Part shown: one piece after another, positions 1 through 7,125 of the stretch
Position numbering within the stretch: position 1 is the stretch's first letter
How the letters are laid out: every line of letters starts with the position of its first letter
From: an uncultured Eubacteriales bacterium
GTDB taxonomy: Bacteria > Bacillota > Clostridia > Oscillospirales > Oscillospiraceae
Direction of reading: 5' to 3'
Assembly: GCA_900546255.1 (NCBI GenBank)
Contig: URCB01000008.1
Coordinates: 1 to 61,343 of the forward strand
DNA length: 61,343 bases
Notes under the pieces: model-generated
The model's input: the letters and a program-made list of their open reading frames with translations, nothing else
Databases searched by the model: none
What the model was told of the DNA's origin: nothing
Program-made: the position numbers and the translations under genes

Positions 1-1
1 T

Positions 2-135
2 CCAGGGCGGAGCCCTGGTGTTCTTTCCCCCGGCTTTCTTCCAAAGAAAGCCGGGCCCCCGCCCGGGGCCGGGCGGGGAACCACGTCGCAGGGTTCAACC
101 TGCGAGAGTCCTAGCGGGACTGTCTCCCGAGACAG
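2..135. repeat. Array of six short hairpins downstream of coaBC
   Basis: Six perfect inverted repeats follow each other with almost no spacing: arms 2-8/12-18, 29-40/44-55 (12 bp, 3-nt loop), 57-64/71-78, 86-92/99-105, 107-111/117-121 and 121-125/130-134. No open reading frame with a ribosome binding site is visible here. None of the hairpins has a good U-tract on the coaBC strand, so a simple terminator does not explain the array. It may be a dispersed intergenic palindromic element or an mRNA 3'-end stabiliser; this is inference. Confidence 0.55.
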
Positions 136-170
136 AACAGCCCGTCCCCTCCCAGTGGGCGAGGGTCCTA

Positions 171-1367
171 TTACCGCCGTCTTTGGATCTCGTCCAGCAG
201 ATGGGCGGCCACCTGGTCCTTCCCCATCCGGGGCAGGGCCAGCTCCCCCTCCCGGGTGATGAGGGTGACCACGTTGGTCTCCACCCCGAAGCCGGCGCCG
301 GCGTCCTTGAGGTTGTTGGCCACAATCATGTCCAGGTGCTTGCGCTCCAGCTTGGCCCGGGAGTTGGCCACCATGTCCCGGGTCTCCATGGAGAACCCGC
401 AGACGAAGAGGCCGGGGTGGCGGTGCTGGGCCACCCAGCCCAAGATGTCGTCGGTGCGGGCCAGGGGAATGGAAAGGGCATCGTCGGACTTCTTCATCTT
501 GTCCTGGGCCACGGTGGCCGGGCGGTAGTCCGCCACGGCGGCGGCCTTGATGAGGATGTCCGTCTGGGGCAGCAGATCCTGCACCGCCCGGAACATGTCC
601 GCCGCCGTGGTCACCGGCCGGGTGTCCACGAAGGGGACCAGGGGCAGGCTGGTGGGGCCGGTGACCAGGGTGACCTGGGCCCCCCGGAGCATGGCCTCCC
701 GGGCGATGGCATACCCCATCCGGCCGGAGCTGTGGTTGGTGAGGAAGCGCACCGGGTCCAGGGCCTCCTGGGTGGGGCCGGCGGTCACCGTCACCCGCAC
801 CCCTTGGAGGGTCTTAGGCCGGGCCAGCTCCCGGGCGATGTGATCCAAGAGGACCTCCGGCTCGGGCATCTTTCCGCTGCCCACCGCCTGGCAGGCCAGC
901 AGGCCGCTGTCCGGGGGGATGATCTGAAAGCCGTAGCGCTCCAGGGTCTTCAGGTTGTCCTGGGTGATGGGGTTTTCCAGCATGGCGGTGTTCATGGCTG
1001 GGGCCACCAGTTTTTTGCACTTGGCCGCCAGGACCACGGTGGTGAGCATATCGTCGGCAATGCCGTGGGCCAGCTTGGCGATGACATCCGCCGTGGCCGG
1101 GGCAATGAGGATCAGGTCCGCTGCCGTGGCCAGGGAGATGTGATGGATGTCGTAGGGAAAGTTCCGGTCAAAAGTGTCCACCACGCAGCGGTGGTTGGTG
1201 AGGGACTCGAAGGTCAAGGGGGTGATGAACTCCGTGGCATTCCGGGTCATCACCACGTGGACCTCCGCCCCCGCCTTCCGCAGGGCAGAGGCCACGTTGG
1301 GGATTTTGTAGGCGGCAATGCCGCCAGAGACGCACAGCAGTACACACTTTCCTTGCAGGTGTTCCAT
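171..1367 (-). CDS. coaBC: Bifunctional phosphopantothenoylcysteine decarboxylase / phosphopantothenate-cysteine ligase
   Basis: This enzyme joins 4'-phosphopantothenate to cysteine and then decarboxylates the product to 4'-phosphopantetheine, steps two and three of CoA synthesis in the cytosol. The N-terminal flavoprotein domain (about 1-180) starts with the typical VSGGIAAYK. It carries the catalytic His of HHISLA (75-76), the PAMN motif (123-126) and the active-site Cys of ACQAVGSGKM (159). The ligase domain follows from about 187 with TAGPTQE and the HSSGRMG loop. At 398 residues it is full length for the fused form. It is the last gene of a pantothenate operon, 71 bp after panD, which supports the assignment. 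Confidence 0.96.
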   Translation of the reverse strand: MEHLQGKCVLLCVSGGIAAYKIPNVASALRKAGAEVHVVMTRNATEFITPLTFESLTNHRCVVDTFDRNFPYDIHHISLATAADLILIAPATADVIAKLAHGIADDMLTTVVLAAKCKKLVAPAMNTAMLENPITQDNLKTLERYGFQIIPPDSGLLACQAVGSGKMPEPEVLLDHIARELARPKTLQGVRVTVTAGPTQEALDPVRFLTNHSSGRMGYAIAREAMLRGAQVTLVTGPTSLPLVPFVDTRPVTTAADMFRAVQDLLPQTDILIKAAAVADYRPATVAQDKMKKSDDALSIPLARTDDILGWVAQHRHPGLFVCGFSMETRDMVANSRAKLERKHLDMIVANNLKDAGAGFGVETNVVTLITREGELALPRMGKDQVAAHLLDEIQRRR

Positions 1368-1438
1368 GGTTTGTTCGCTCCCATCCTCCCGCCGCGCCGG
1401 CGGGCTTGTTGTTTCCCACCGTCTGGGGCGGGGGCTGC

Positions 1439-1834
1439 TCAGGGCATCTCCCGAAGCAGGCCGTGTTTTTCATAGTTGGTTACCCGGGTCACCCGGTTTT
1501 CCTCGTCCACAAAAACCACCGCAGGGTGGTGGCCCTCCTGGATCTCCTGGGGGGTCACTTGGGCGTAGGCCATGAGGATGACCTTGTCCCCCACACTGAC
1601 GCACCGGGCAGCCGCCCCGTTGAGGCAGATCATCCCCGATCCCCGGGCTCCCGCGATGGTATAGGTCTCAAAACGGCTGCCGTTGTCGATATCCACCACT
1701 TGGACCTTTTCGTACTCCAAAATCCCCGCTGCCTCCAGCAAGTCCAAGTCCACGGTGATGGACCCTACATAGTGGAGCTCTGCCTGGGTCACCGTCGCCC
1801 GATGAATCTTTCCCTTCAGCATTTCTACCGTCAT
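1439..1834 (-). CDS. panD: Aspartate 1-decarboxylase, pyruvoyl-dependent proenzyme
   Basis: Makes beta-alanine from aspartate for pantothenate synthesis. The family is translated as a proenzyme that cleaves itself at a Gly-Ser bond, and Ser25 becomes the pyruvoyl group. The sequence shows YVGS with Gly24-Ser25 exactly where the Escherichia coli enzyme has them when translation starts at 1834, which supports this start over the internal Met5. The 131-residue length and the [18 protein letters not shown] segment are typical. It begins 1 bp downstream of the panC stop, so the two are likely translationally coupled. Confidence 0.96.
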   Translation of the reverse strand: MTVEMLKGKIHRATVTQAELHYVGSITVDLDLLEAAGILEYEKVQVVDIDNGSRFETYTIAGARGSGMICLNGAAARCVSVGDKVILMAYAQVTPQEIQEGHHPAVVFVDEENRVTRVTNYEKHGLLREMP

Positions 1835-1835
1835 G

Positions 1836-2687
1836 TCACAGTCCCTCCGCGATAAAGTTGTCGATGAGTCGAGTCTTTCCCAGGTACACCGCCAGGGCGA
1901 CCAGCACAGTGCCCCGAAGGGTGTGCACCGGTTCCAGGGTCTCGCTGTCCACCGCTTGGACGTAATCGATACGGGCCAGGGGCTGGGCCAGGAGGCAGGC
2001 CTTCATGGCCTGCACCAGCCGGTCCCCGTCTCGTTCCCCTTCCGCCACCAGCTTTTGTCCCAGGAACACCGCCTGGGACAGCACCCGGGCTGCCTGCCGC
2101 TCCTGGGGCGTTAAGTAGGTGTTCCGGGAAGACTTAGCCAGGCCGTCCGGCTCCCGGACAATGGGGCAGCCCACCAGTTCCACCCCATAGCCTAGGTCTC
2201 GGACCATCCGCCGGAGGATCAGCAGCTGCTGGGCGTCCTTCCAGCCGAAAAAGGCTTTGTCCGGGGTGACGATGTTGAAGAGCTTGGCCACCACCGTGCA
2301 CACCCCCCGGAAATGGATGGGTCGGGTTTTCCCGCACAGCTGCTTTGGCATCTCCGAACAGACCTCTACAAAGGTGGCCGCCCCGGCAGGGTACATCTCC
2401 TCCACCGAGGGGTGAAAGACCAGATGGCAGCCGTGGTCTTCCAGCAGGGCCCGGTCCCGGGCAAAGTCCCGGGGATAGGTCGCCAAATCCTCTCCGGGGC
2501 CGAACTGGGTGGGATTGACAAACACCGAAGCCACCACCCGGTCACACCGGCGGGCAGCCTCCTCCACCAAACTCATGTGGCCCTCGTGAAGGTATCCCAT
2601 GGTGGGCACCAGGCCCACGGTGAGGCCCGCTCGTTTCCAAGCCGCCACCTGGGTCCGAACTTCCCCAATGGTCTCTGCGATCTCCAT
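1836..2687 (-). CDS. panC: Pantothenate synthetase (pantoate-beta-alanine ligase)
   Basis: Condenses pantoate and beta-alanine with ATP to pantothenate. It is a cytidylyltransferase-like fold enzyme. The HIGH-type nucleotide motif is visible as [13 protein letters not shown] (28-40) and the KMSKS-like loop as AKSSRN in the second half, along with [13 protein letters not shown]. The 283-residue length is normal. The start at 2687 has an A/G-rich ribosome binding site of the AAAGGGGGG type. It lies 15 bp after panB and directly before panD in the same operon. Confidence 0.97.
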   Translation of the reverse strand: MEIAETIGEVRTQVAAWKRAGLTVGLVPTMGYLHEGHMSLVEEAARRCDRVVASVFVNPTQFGPGEDLATYPRDFARDRALLEDHGCHLVFHPSVEEMYPAGAATFVEVCSEMPKQLCGKTRPIHFRGVCTVVAKLFNIVTPDKAFFGWKDAQQLLILRRMVRDLGYGVELVGCPIVREPDGLAKSSRNTYLTPQERQAARVLSQAVFLGQKLVAEGERDGDRLVQAMKACLLAQPLARIDYVQAVDSETLEPVHTLRGTVLVALAVYLGKTRLIDNFIAEGL

Positions 2688-2702
2688 CGTGTGCCCCCCC
2701 TT

Positions 2703-3575
2703 TCAGATGACCGCCGCCGGGAAAGCGGCGTTGTTCTGTTCCAGACGGGCCAACACGTCATCCCCACAGTCACTTTGGGCATAGGTCTCACCGACAGCGG
2801 GGAAGGCCCCTGCCTTCACCTCGCGGTCATACGCTCGAAACGCCTGGGTCATGGTCTGGCCCACCGGCGCAAAACACCGCACGAACTTGGGTACCTTATC
2901 CCCGTTCAGGCCCAGCATGTCTTGCCAGACCAGGACCTGGCCGTCGCAGCCCGCTCCGGCGCCGATGCCGATGGTGATGATGTCCAGCTTCCGGGTGACC
3001 AGGGCGGCCAGCTTGGGGGGCACGCACTCCAGCACCACGGCAAAGGCTCCCGCAGCCTGGACGGCCAGCGCGTCGGCCAGCAGGGCGGCAGCCCCGTCCT
3101 CCCCCTTGCCCTGGACCTTGAAGCCTCCGAAGGCGTGGTAAGATTGGGGGGTCATCCCGATGTGGGCGCACACCGGGATGCCCGCCCCGGTGATGGCCCG
3201 GATCTGCTCCTGGATTCCCCGGCCCCCTTCCAGTTTCACTGCGTCTGCGCCGGTCTCCTGCATGATGCGCCCGGCATTGGCCAGGGCCTGCTGGGGCGAA
3301 ACCTGATAGCTCATAAAGGGCATGTCTACCACCACGAAGGCTTGGCGGCAGCCCCGGGCCACACTGCGGCCATAGAGGATCATCTCCTCCAGGGTAACGG
3401 GGAGGGTGTCGGCGTAGCCCTGCATGGTCATACCCAAGCTGTCCCCCACCAGGACCATGTTCACCCCGGCCTGGTCCATGAGGCAAGCGGTGGTATAGTC
3501 ATAGCAGGTTAATTGGGAGATTTTTTCTCCTCGGACCTTCATGGCCGCCAAGGTGACAACGGTGTTTTGTTTCAT
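2703..3575 (-). CDS. panB: 3-methyl-2-oxobutanoate hydroxymethyltransferase (ketopantoate hydroxymethyltransferase)
   Basis: Transfers a hydroxymethyl group from 5,10-methylene-tetrahydrofolate to alpha-ketoisovalerate, giving ketopantoate. The protein is a TIM-barrel of the phosphoenolpyruvate-mutase superfamily. Visible family motifs include LTCYDYTTA near 22, VGDSLGM near 44 and AHIGMTPQSYHAFGGFKVQG in the middle. The length of 290 residues is slightly longer than usual at the C terminus. The start at 3575 has GAAAGGATC upstream and overlaps the stop of the preceding DUF2520 gene by 4 bp. That tight coupling links the DUF2520 protein to the same pathway. Confidence 0.97.
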   Translation of the reverse strand: MKQNTVVTLAAMKVRGEKISQLTCYDYTTACLMDQAGVNMVLVGDSLGMTMQGYADTLPVTLEEMILYGRSVARGCRQAFVVVDMPFMSYQVSPQQALANAGRIMQETGADAVKLEGGRGIQEQIRAITGAGIPVCAHIGMTPQSYHAFGGFKVQGKGEDGAAALLADALAVQAAGAFAVVLECVPPKLAALVTRKLDIITIGIGAGAGCDGQVLVWQDMLGLNGDKVPKFVRCFAPVGQTMTQAFRAYDREVKAGAFPAVGETYAQSDCGDDVLARLEQNNAAFPAAVI

Positions 3576-4432
3576 GGGTTCGATCCTTTCTCCAGTAGGT
3601 CTGTCACAGGCTGATAGTCCCTGTCAGGGTGCTTTTTTCGGGCCAGGTCCACCAGGGCCACCGAAGCAGCCCGGTACAGCGCCCGGGCCGGCCCTGCCGG
3701 CAGGCAGGCCAGGTGGCGGGCGATAGTAGCCCCGTCCCCCCGTTCCACCGGCCCGGTGAGGGCCGCCACAGGCCCCTCTGCGCATAGATGGCGAAGGTTC
3801 GCCTCCATGAGCGGGGCCAGGGCCGCCAACGCCTCCTCCTGAGAAAAGCCGCAGCGGGCCAGGAGGGTCACACTCTCCCCCACCAGGGCGCAGACCAAGT
3901 TGCTGGCCATGGCGCAGGCCGCGTGGTAGGCCGCCTTCTCCCCGCTGGGGATGCGGCGGACCTGCGCGCCCAGGGCGGTGAGCGTCTCCTCCCACCAAGG
4001 CAGGTGAGGGCCTTCCCCCTCCAGGCAGAAAAAAGCACCCGACAGTTCCCGCCACGCGGAGTATTTTCCGCTCACGGGGAACAACGGGTGGATCGAATAG
4101 TAGCTGGCGCCGGGATGCCCAGGGCCGGGAAACCCCTCCCGGGCAGTGCGTGCGCCACTGCAATGACAAAGTTGCTTCCCTGTCAGGTCAAGGTCCCCCA
4201 GCCCCTGATAGACTGTGGGGATCGCTCCATCTGGAACGGTGAAAAAAATCGCGTCACTGGCCGTAACCAACGCTTCCGCCGTGGGGAAGCACCTTGTGCC
4301 AGTCCACGCCGCCGCCTCCTGGGCCGATTCTCTGTGCCGGCTATGATAGCCGGTCACCGGAATGCCGCCCTGGACAAACCATTTGCCCAGGGAGAAGCCA
4401 ACTTTTCCCGCTCCAAGAAATCCTATCTTCAT
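3572..4432 (-). CDS. DUF2520/Rossmann-fold reductase, candidate ketopantoate reductase (PanG-like)
   Basis: The protein begins with the dinucleotide-binding motif MKIGFLGAGKVG and has the DUF2520 signature around SIHPLFPVSGKY, followed by an all-helical half, as in 6-phosphogluconate dehydrogenase-like reductases. No panE or ilvC is present in this operon, and the gene is the first, tightly coupled member before panB. I therefore infer that it performs the missing step, NAD(P)H reduction of ketopantoate to pantoate, as reported for the alternative reductase PanG. That PanG belongs to this exact family is from memory. The start at 4432 is chosen because AAGGTG precedes it; an in-frame upstream Met at 4537 has no ribosome binding site. 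Length 286 residues. Confidence 0.72.
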   Translation of the reverse strand: MKIGFLGAGKVGFSLGKWFVQGGIPVTGYHSRHRESAQEAAAWTGTRCFPTAEALVTASDAIFFTVPDGAIPTVYQGLGDLDLTGKQLCHCSGARTAREGFPGPGHPGASYYSIHPLFPVSGKYSAWRELSGAFFCLEGEGPHLPWWEETLTALGAQVRRIPSGEKAAYHAACAMASNLVCALVGESVTLLARCGFSQEEALAALAPLMEANLRHLCAEGPVAALTGPVERGDGATIARHLACLPAGPARALYRAASVALVDLARKKHPDRDYQPVTDLLEKGSNP

Positions 4433-4576
4433 CCGATCACCTTGCCTTTCCCGGTCAGGGTGACGCGATGGGGGTCCGTGCCAGAGCAGCGGACCTGCAG
4501 GGAACATGCCGGTACAGTTTCCTATTCGGAATACCATCCGTTTCTAGCCCACCTTTTCCGGTGGACCAACGCGGCT

Positions 4577-4605
4577 ATTGTATCATCCGCCTTTCCAAAA
4601 GTAAA
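4577..4605 (-). promoter_or_regulatory. Promoter of the pantothenate/CoA operon
   Basis: Read on the minus strand, a TTTACT -35 box (4600-4605) and a TACAAT -10 box (4577-4582) are separated by 17 bp. It lies about 145 bp before the first operon gene. The -35 box overlaps the 3' end of the hairpin that ends the preceding HD-domain transcript, so terminator and promoter share bases. Confidence 0.6.
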
Positions 4606-4626
4606 GGGGGGCAAGCCCCCCTTTAC
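4600..4626 (-). terminator. Terminator after the HD-domain gene
   Basis: A G/C-rich inverted repeat, GTAAAGGGGGG...CCCCCCTTTAC, lies downstream of the HD-domain stop and is followed on the minus strand by TTTT. It is the only terminator-like structure between that gene and the pan operon. Confidence 0.55.
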
Positions 4627-4682
4627 CCTGGCAGATGCGATAAGATTTTCCAGCCGTTCCCGCTGTGTTTCTGCCTATTTCC

Positions 4683-5312
4683 CTAAATTTTTTGTCCCTT
4701 GGTCCCCCTGGGCCGCCCTTCGCTCCCCTCCCCGGGATAGCGCCGGAAGAGGCGTTCGGCAAAGCCCGTAAGGGCTTTGGCACTGCTGTGCCGGAGGAAC
4801 CGGGGGTCCAGATCTCCCAAACGCACCCGGTCCAGGTTGTCCGCGTCCTTCAGCAGGCGGGTGAGTTCCAGGGCCCGGGGGAGGTTCTGGGGGTGAAAGG
4901 AGGCCACCACCGCCTCCATCTCCCGGTCCGGCCGGGCGTGGGCGGTCACCGCCGCCTGGAGTTCCTGCAGGGCCTCCCCTGTCTGGCCGGTGAGCTCGGC
5001 CAGGCGCAGGGCCGACCGGGCGCCGTGGTCCACGTCGTACCCGTCAAAGGTGCGGCCCACGTCGTGGTAGCTGGCCGCCCGGAACACCTGGCGGACCATC
5101 CTCTCCCCCACCCCCTCGCCCTGGCACACCAGGGCCGAGAGGAGAAGCACCCGGTGGATGTGGGCCGGGCCGTGGATGGCGCTTGGAAACAGCGCCTCCT
5201 CCTGCAAGGTGTCGTAGGCCTCCAGCAGGAGGGGGTAGTAGACCCACCCTTTCAGCCGTTGGATGCGCCCGCGATCCTCGCCCCAATCTGCCTGGTTCAG
5301 CAGGCGCACCAT
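4683..5312 (-). CDS. HD-domain phosphohydrolase family protein
   Basis: HD-superfamily metal-dependent phosphohydrolase fold, seen from the ordered ligands: HGPAH near 48, the HD pair in YHDVGR near 82, HA in VTAHARPD, and a late Asp in DADNLDRVRLG. The exact substrate cannot be told; members cleave phosphomonoesters, cyclic nucleotides or dNTPs. The start at 5312 is preferred because AGGAG precedes the ATG by 6 bp; a GTG five codons upstream is the alternative. It follows the sigma-like gene by 48 bp and may be cotranscribed with it. Confidence 0.75.
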   Translation of the reverse strand: MVRLLNQADWGEDRGRIQRLKGWVYYPLLLEAYDTLQEEALFPSAIHGPAHIHRVLLLSALVCQGEGVGERMVRQVFRAASYHDVGRTFDGYDVDHGARSALRLAELTGQTGEALQELQAAVTAHARPDREMEAVVASFHPQNLPRALELTRLLKDADNLDRVRLGDLDPRFLRHSSAKALTGFAERLFRRYPGEGSEGRPRGTKGQKI

Positions 5313-5360
5313 GGGAGACTCCTGCACTGCCCTCGCCCCTTTCCTTCGTCAATGGTGGTA

Positions 5361-5738
5361 TTATCTTACCCCAGAACGCCTCTTGTCAATGGGAGGGCGG
5401 AGATTTTCTGCCCCGTCCTCCCCAAAACTCTCCCGGAGCAAGGCCGCGCCCCCGTACCGCAGGCACCGCAGGAGCCGCTGCTCCCCCCGCTTCAGGGTGC
5501 GGGAGACGGTGGTGCGGTCCACCCCCAGCTGGGCGCCGATCTCCGCCATGGTGTAGTTTTCGTTGTAGTAGAGAAAAAGGACCTGCCGCTGCCGGCGGGT
5601 GACCTCCTCCCGCAGGGCATGGCCCAGGGCGTGGCGCAGACGGAGCAGCTCCGCCCCATTGTCCTCCGCCATGAGGCGGGTGTACACCAGCAGGTCTGGG
5701 CTGGTGATCCGATGTCGCCTATAGCGTGTAGCGCGCAT
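5361..5738 (-). CDS. Sigma-70 region 4-type helix-turn-helix protein
   Basis: A short (about 125-residue) protein whose middle matches sigma factor region 4: RQRQVLFLYYNENYTMAEIG followed by the recognition helix GVDRTTVSRTLKRG. There is no region 2, so it is not a complete sigma factor. Such region-4-only proteins occur as phage or mobile-element late activators and as accessory sigma subunits. It overlaps the end of the upstream zinc-ribbon gene by about 20 bp, so the two form a translational pair. The start is uncertain: Met at 5759 and 5738 are both possible, and neither has an ideal ribosome binding site. Confidence 0.7.
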   Translation of the reverse strand: MRATRYRRHRITSPDLLVYTRLMAEDNGAELLRLRHALGHALREEVTRRQRQVLFLYYNENYTMAEIGAQLGVDRTTVSRTLKRGEQRLLRCLRYGGAALLRESFGEDGAENLRPPIDKRRSGVR

Positions 5739-6141
5739 TGCGGCGGTACCCCCTCTCATAGTAGTGTTCCAGAAGGACCGCCAGGTCCCGGGTTTCCCGC
5801 CAGATGGTTTGGAGGGTTTGGATGCGCAGCGCCATCTGGTCCCGGGCTGCCCCGTGGTCCAGGGTGTCCTGGGTCTGTTTCAGTGCCTCGATCCGTCCCT
5901 GCAGCACCTGGGCCTGGGCCCGGTACTCCACGGACATCTCCTGTAAGGTCATAGCATTCTCCTCTCGTTGTCGGTTCCGCCGGCGGCATTGGGGGCACAG
6001 CCCTGCCACCGCCGGCGGGTCATAGGTATATTGTTCCTGGCCGCATTGGGCGCAGAAAAAGCGGGGGGGCTCCTGCTGCCGGTCCCGGAAGGGAACCGCC
6101 CCCGCTGGCGCCTTTCTCCCTCCCACACTGCTTTGTGGCAA
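5719..6141 (-). CDS. Zinc-ribbon and coiled-coil protein of unknown function, TTG start
   Basis: I do not recognise the family. Residues about 28-55 hold two CxxC knuckles (FFCAQCG and LCPQCRRR), a zinc ribbon, and the C-terminal half is a predicted helical or coiled region rich in Gln and Glu (MTLQEMSVEYRAQAQ...). The TTG at 6141 is chosen because a perfect AGGAGG sits 6 bp upstream. A second good site (GAGGAGA) precedes an internal ATG at 5952, so a shorter 63-residue product lacking the ribbon may also be made. It is coupled to the sigma region 4-like gene. No own promoter is obvious; the LexA-type promoter at 6519-6547 points toward it. Confidence 0.55.
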   Translation of the reverse strand: MPQSSVGGRKAPAGAVPFRDRQQEPPRFFCAQCGQEQYTYDPPAVAGLCPQCRRRNRQREENAMTLQEMSVEYRAQAQVLQGRIEALKQTQDTLDHGAARDQMALRIQTLQTIWRETRDLAVLLEHYYERGYRRNARYTL

Positions 6142-6168
6142 AAAAGTCCTCCTTTTTTAAAAAAGTGC

Positions 6169-6197
6169 TTGACAAAACGCTTCCCGTCTGATAGACT
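6169..6197 (+). promoter_or_regulatory. Promoter of the tRNA-Thr/tRNA-Tyr unit
   Basis: TTGACA (6169-6174), 17 bp, TAGACT (6192-6197), about 30 bp before the tRNA-Thr gene. This is a near-consensus housekeeping promoter, as expected for stable RNA genes. Confidence 0.8.
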
Positions 6198-6227
6198 AAT
6201 CTTCGCTGCGGACGAGCAAGTACCTGT

Positions 6228-6303
6228 GCTGGTGTAGCTCAGTTGGTAGAGCAGCTGATTTGTAATCAGCAGGTCGGGGGTTCGAGTCCGTCCACCAGCT
6301 CCA
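6228..6303 (+). tRNA. tRNA-Thr (anticodon TGT)
   Basis: A 76-nt cloverleaf with encoded CCA. The acceptor pairs GCTGGTG with CACCAGC, the anticodon stem is GCTGA/TCAGC with loop TTTGTAA, and the T-arm contains GGTTCGAGTCC. The anticodon UGU reads ACA (threonine). Confidence 0.97.
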
Positions 6304-6312
6304 ATTTCATAC

Positions 6313-6397
6313 GGAGGAGTTCCCGAGTGGCCAAAGGGGGCAGACTGTAAATCTGTTGTCGACGACTTCGATGGTTCGAATCCATCCTCCTCCACCA
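6313..6397 (+). tRNA. tRNA-Tyr (anticodon GTA)
   Basis: An 85-nt class II tRNA with encoded CCA. The acceptor pairs GGAGGAG with CTCCTCC, the anticodon loop CTGTAAA gives GUA (tyrosine), and there is a long variable arm around TGTCGACGACTTCG. It lies 9 bp after tRNA-Thr. Confidence 0.97.
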
Positions 6398-6435
6398 TCC
6401 CTCCAATCCAGATGTCTGGGTTGGAGGGATTTTTT
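6398..6435 (+). terminator. Terminator of the tRNA unit
   Basis: Inverted repeat TCCCTCCAAtCCAGA / TCTGGgTTGGAGGGA directly after the tRNA-Tyr CCA, followed by TTTTTT. It lacks a U-tract on the minus strand, so it should not stop transcription coming from the right. Confidence 0.88.
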
Positions 6436-6492
6436 GTTTCCCCAGACTCCTTTCCCTTAGGAGGCCCCCGTTCCAAGGGATTTTGCGGGTTC

Positions 6493-6518
6493 AAAAATAG
6501 AACATATGTTCTATTTTT
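6493..6518. promoter_or_regulatory. LexA/SOS-type operator (GAACATATGTTC in a 26-bp palindrome)
   Basis: A perfect 26-bp palindrome contains GAAC-ATAT-GTTC (6500-6511), which matches the Firmicutes LexA (Cheo) consensus GAAC-N4-GTTC including the favoured ATAT centre. It lies just downstream of the -10 box of the minus-strand promoter at 6519-6547, a position that would block transcription start. No lexA or repair gene lies next to it in this window. Confidence 0.65.
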
Positions 6519-6547
6519 AGCATAGCAGGTCCCCACCTATTTGTCAA
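6519..6547 (-). promoter_or_regulatory. Strong minus-strand promoter under the LexA-type box
   Basis: On the minus strand, TTGACA (6542-6547), 17 bp, TATGCT (6519-6524). It fires leftward through the antisense strand of tRNA-Tyr and tRNA-Thr toward the zinc-ribbon/sigma-like pair, whose own upstream region shows no promoter. The region 6436-6492 in front of the tRNA terminator holds no gene I can support. Confidence 0.65.
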
Positions 6548-6621
6548 CGGACAAGGCCCAGCGCCCCCATCCCCCACTCCCCTTTCTGGGACTGGGTCTG
6601 CCCGCCCTCCAGAAAAAAGCG

Positions 6622-6672
6622 TAAAAAACGGCCCCTGTCTCCGGCGGCGCTGCCGCGCCGGAGACAGGGGCC
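6622..6672 (-). terminator. Terminator of the aromatic amino acid operon
   Basis: 17-bp perfect stem (6630-6646 with 6656-6672), 9-nt loop, followed on the minus strand by TTTTTTA. It lies 12 bp beyond the aroQ stop. Confidence 0.92.
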
Positions 6673-6684
6673 CAATCTCCCCCA

Positions 6685-7125
6685 TCACCGATGGGAGGAG
6701 AGGTATTCTTTCAGGTAGAGAATGCCTTGGCGGTACCCGTCCAGCCCCAACCCCATGTAGGTCTTCAGGCAGGCCAGCCGGGCATAGGACACCTGGCGAA
6801 AGTCCTCCCGCTTGGACACGTCGGAGATGTGCACCTCCACCGCTGGGATCTGTACCGCCTTCAGGGCGTCCAGGATGGCCACGCTGGTGTGGGTGTAGGC
6901 GGCGGGGTTGATGACGATGCCGTCAAAGGTCCCCAGGGCCTGCTGGATCTTGTCCACAATGGCCCCCTCGTGGTTGGACTGGAAGACCTCCACCCCGATG
7001 CCCTCCTGGGCGCAGGTGTCCTCCACCAGGGCCACCAGGGCGGCGTAGTCCTCCTTGCCGTAGAGGTCGGGCTCCCGGATCCCCAGGAGGTTCAGGTTGG
7101 GCCCGTTAATCACTAAAATGTTCAT
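6685..7125 (-). CDS. aroQ: 3-dehydroquinate dehydratase, type II
   Basis: Converts 3-dehydroquinate to 3-dehydroshikimate (third shikimate-pathway step); type II enzymes are small dodecameric flavodoxin-fold proteins. The N-terminal signature is ILVINGPNLNLLGIREPDLYG with the catalytic Tyr in the flexible lid. The QSNHEG segment (catalytic His region), INPAAYTHTSVAI and EVHISD are all present. The start at 7125 fits the family N terminus; longer readings run into the upstream gene frame. The 146-residue length is typical. Last gene of the operon, overlapping the aroE-aroK fusion by 20 bp. Confidence 0.96.
   Translation of the reverse strand: MNILVINGPNLNLLGIREPDLYGKEDYAALVALVEDTCAQEGIGVEVFQSNHEGAIVDKIQQALGTFDGIVINPAAYTHTSVAILDALKAVQIPAVEVHISDVSKREDFRQVSYARLACLKTYMGLGLDGYRQGILYLKEYLSSHR

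Noticed and set aside
66..79. G-rich stretches as G-quadruplex or origin-like element
   Set aside because: Explained by the perfect hairpin arms 57-64/71-78; no DnaA boxes or iteron pattern.
18..1475. Long plus-strand ORF (485 residues) over coaBC
   Set aside because: It is a G+C-driven shadow of coaBC: proline, glycine and histidine rich, with no ribosome binding site. Similar long antisense frames over aroA, hisD, leuA, recG and htpG were rejected for the same reason.
5949..6536. Minus-strand ORF of 195 residues with VEEDGFEPSKSS and GGRTRTPDLLITN segments
   Set aside because: These segments are antisense translations of tRNA-Tyr and tRNA-Thr, a well-known false gene call. The only real coding part in this frame region is the zinc-ribbon gene in another reading.
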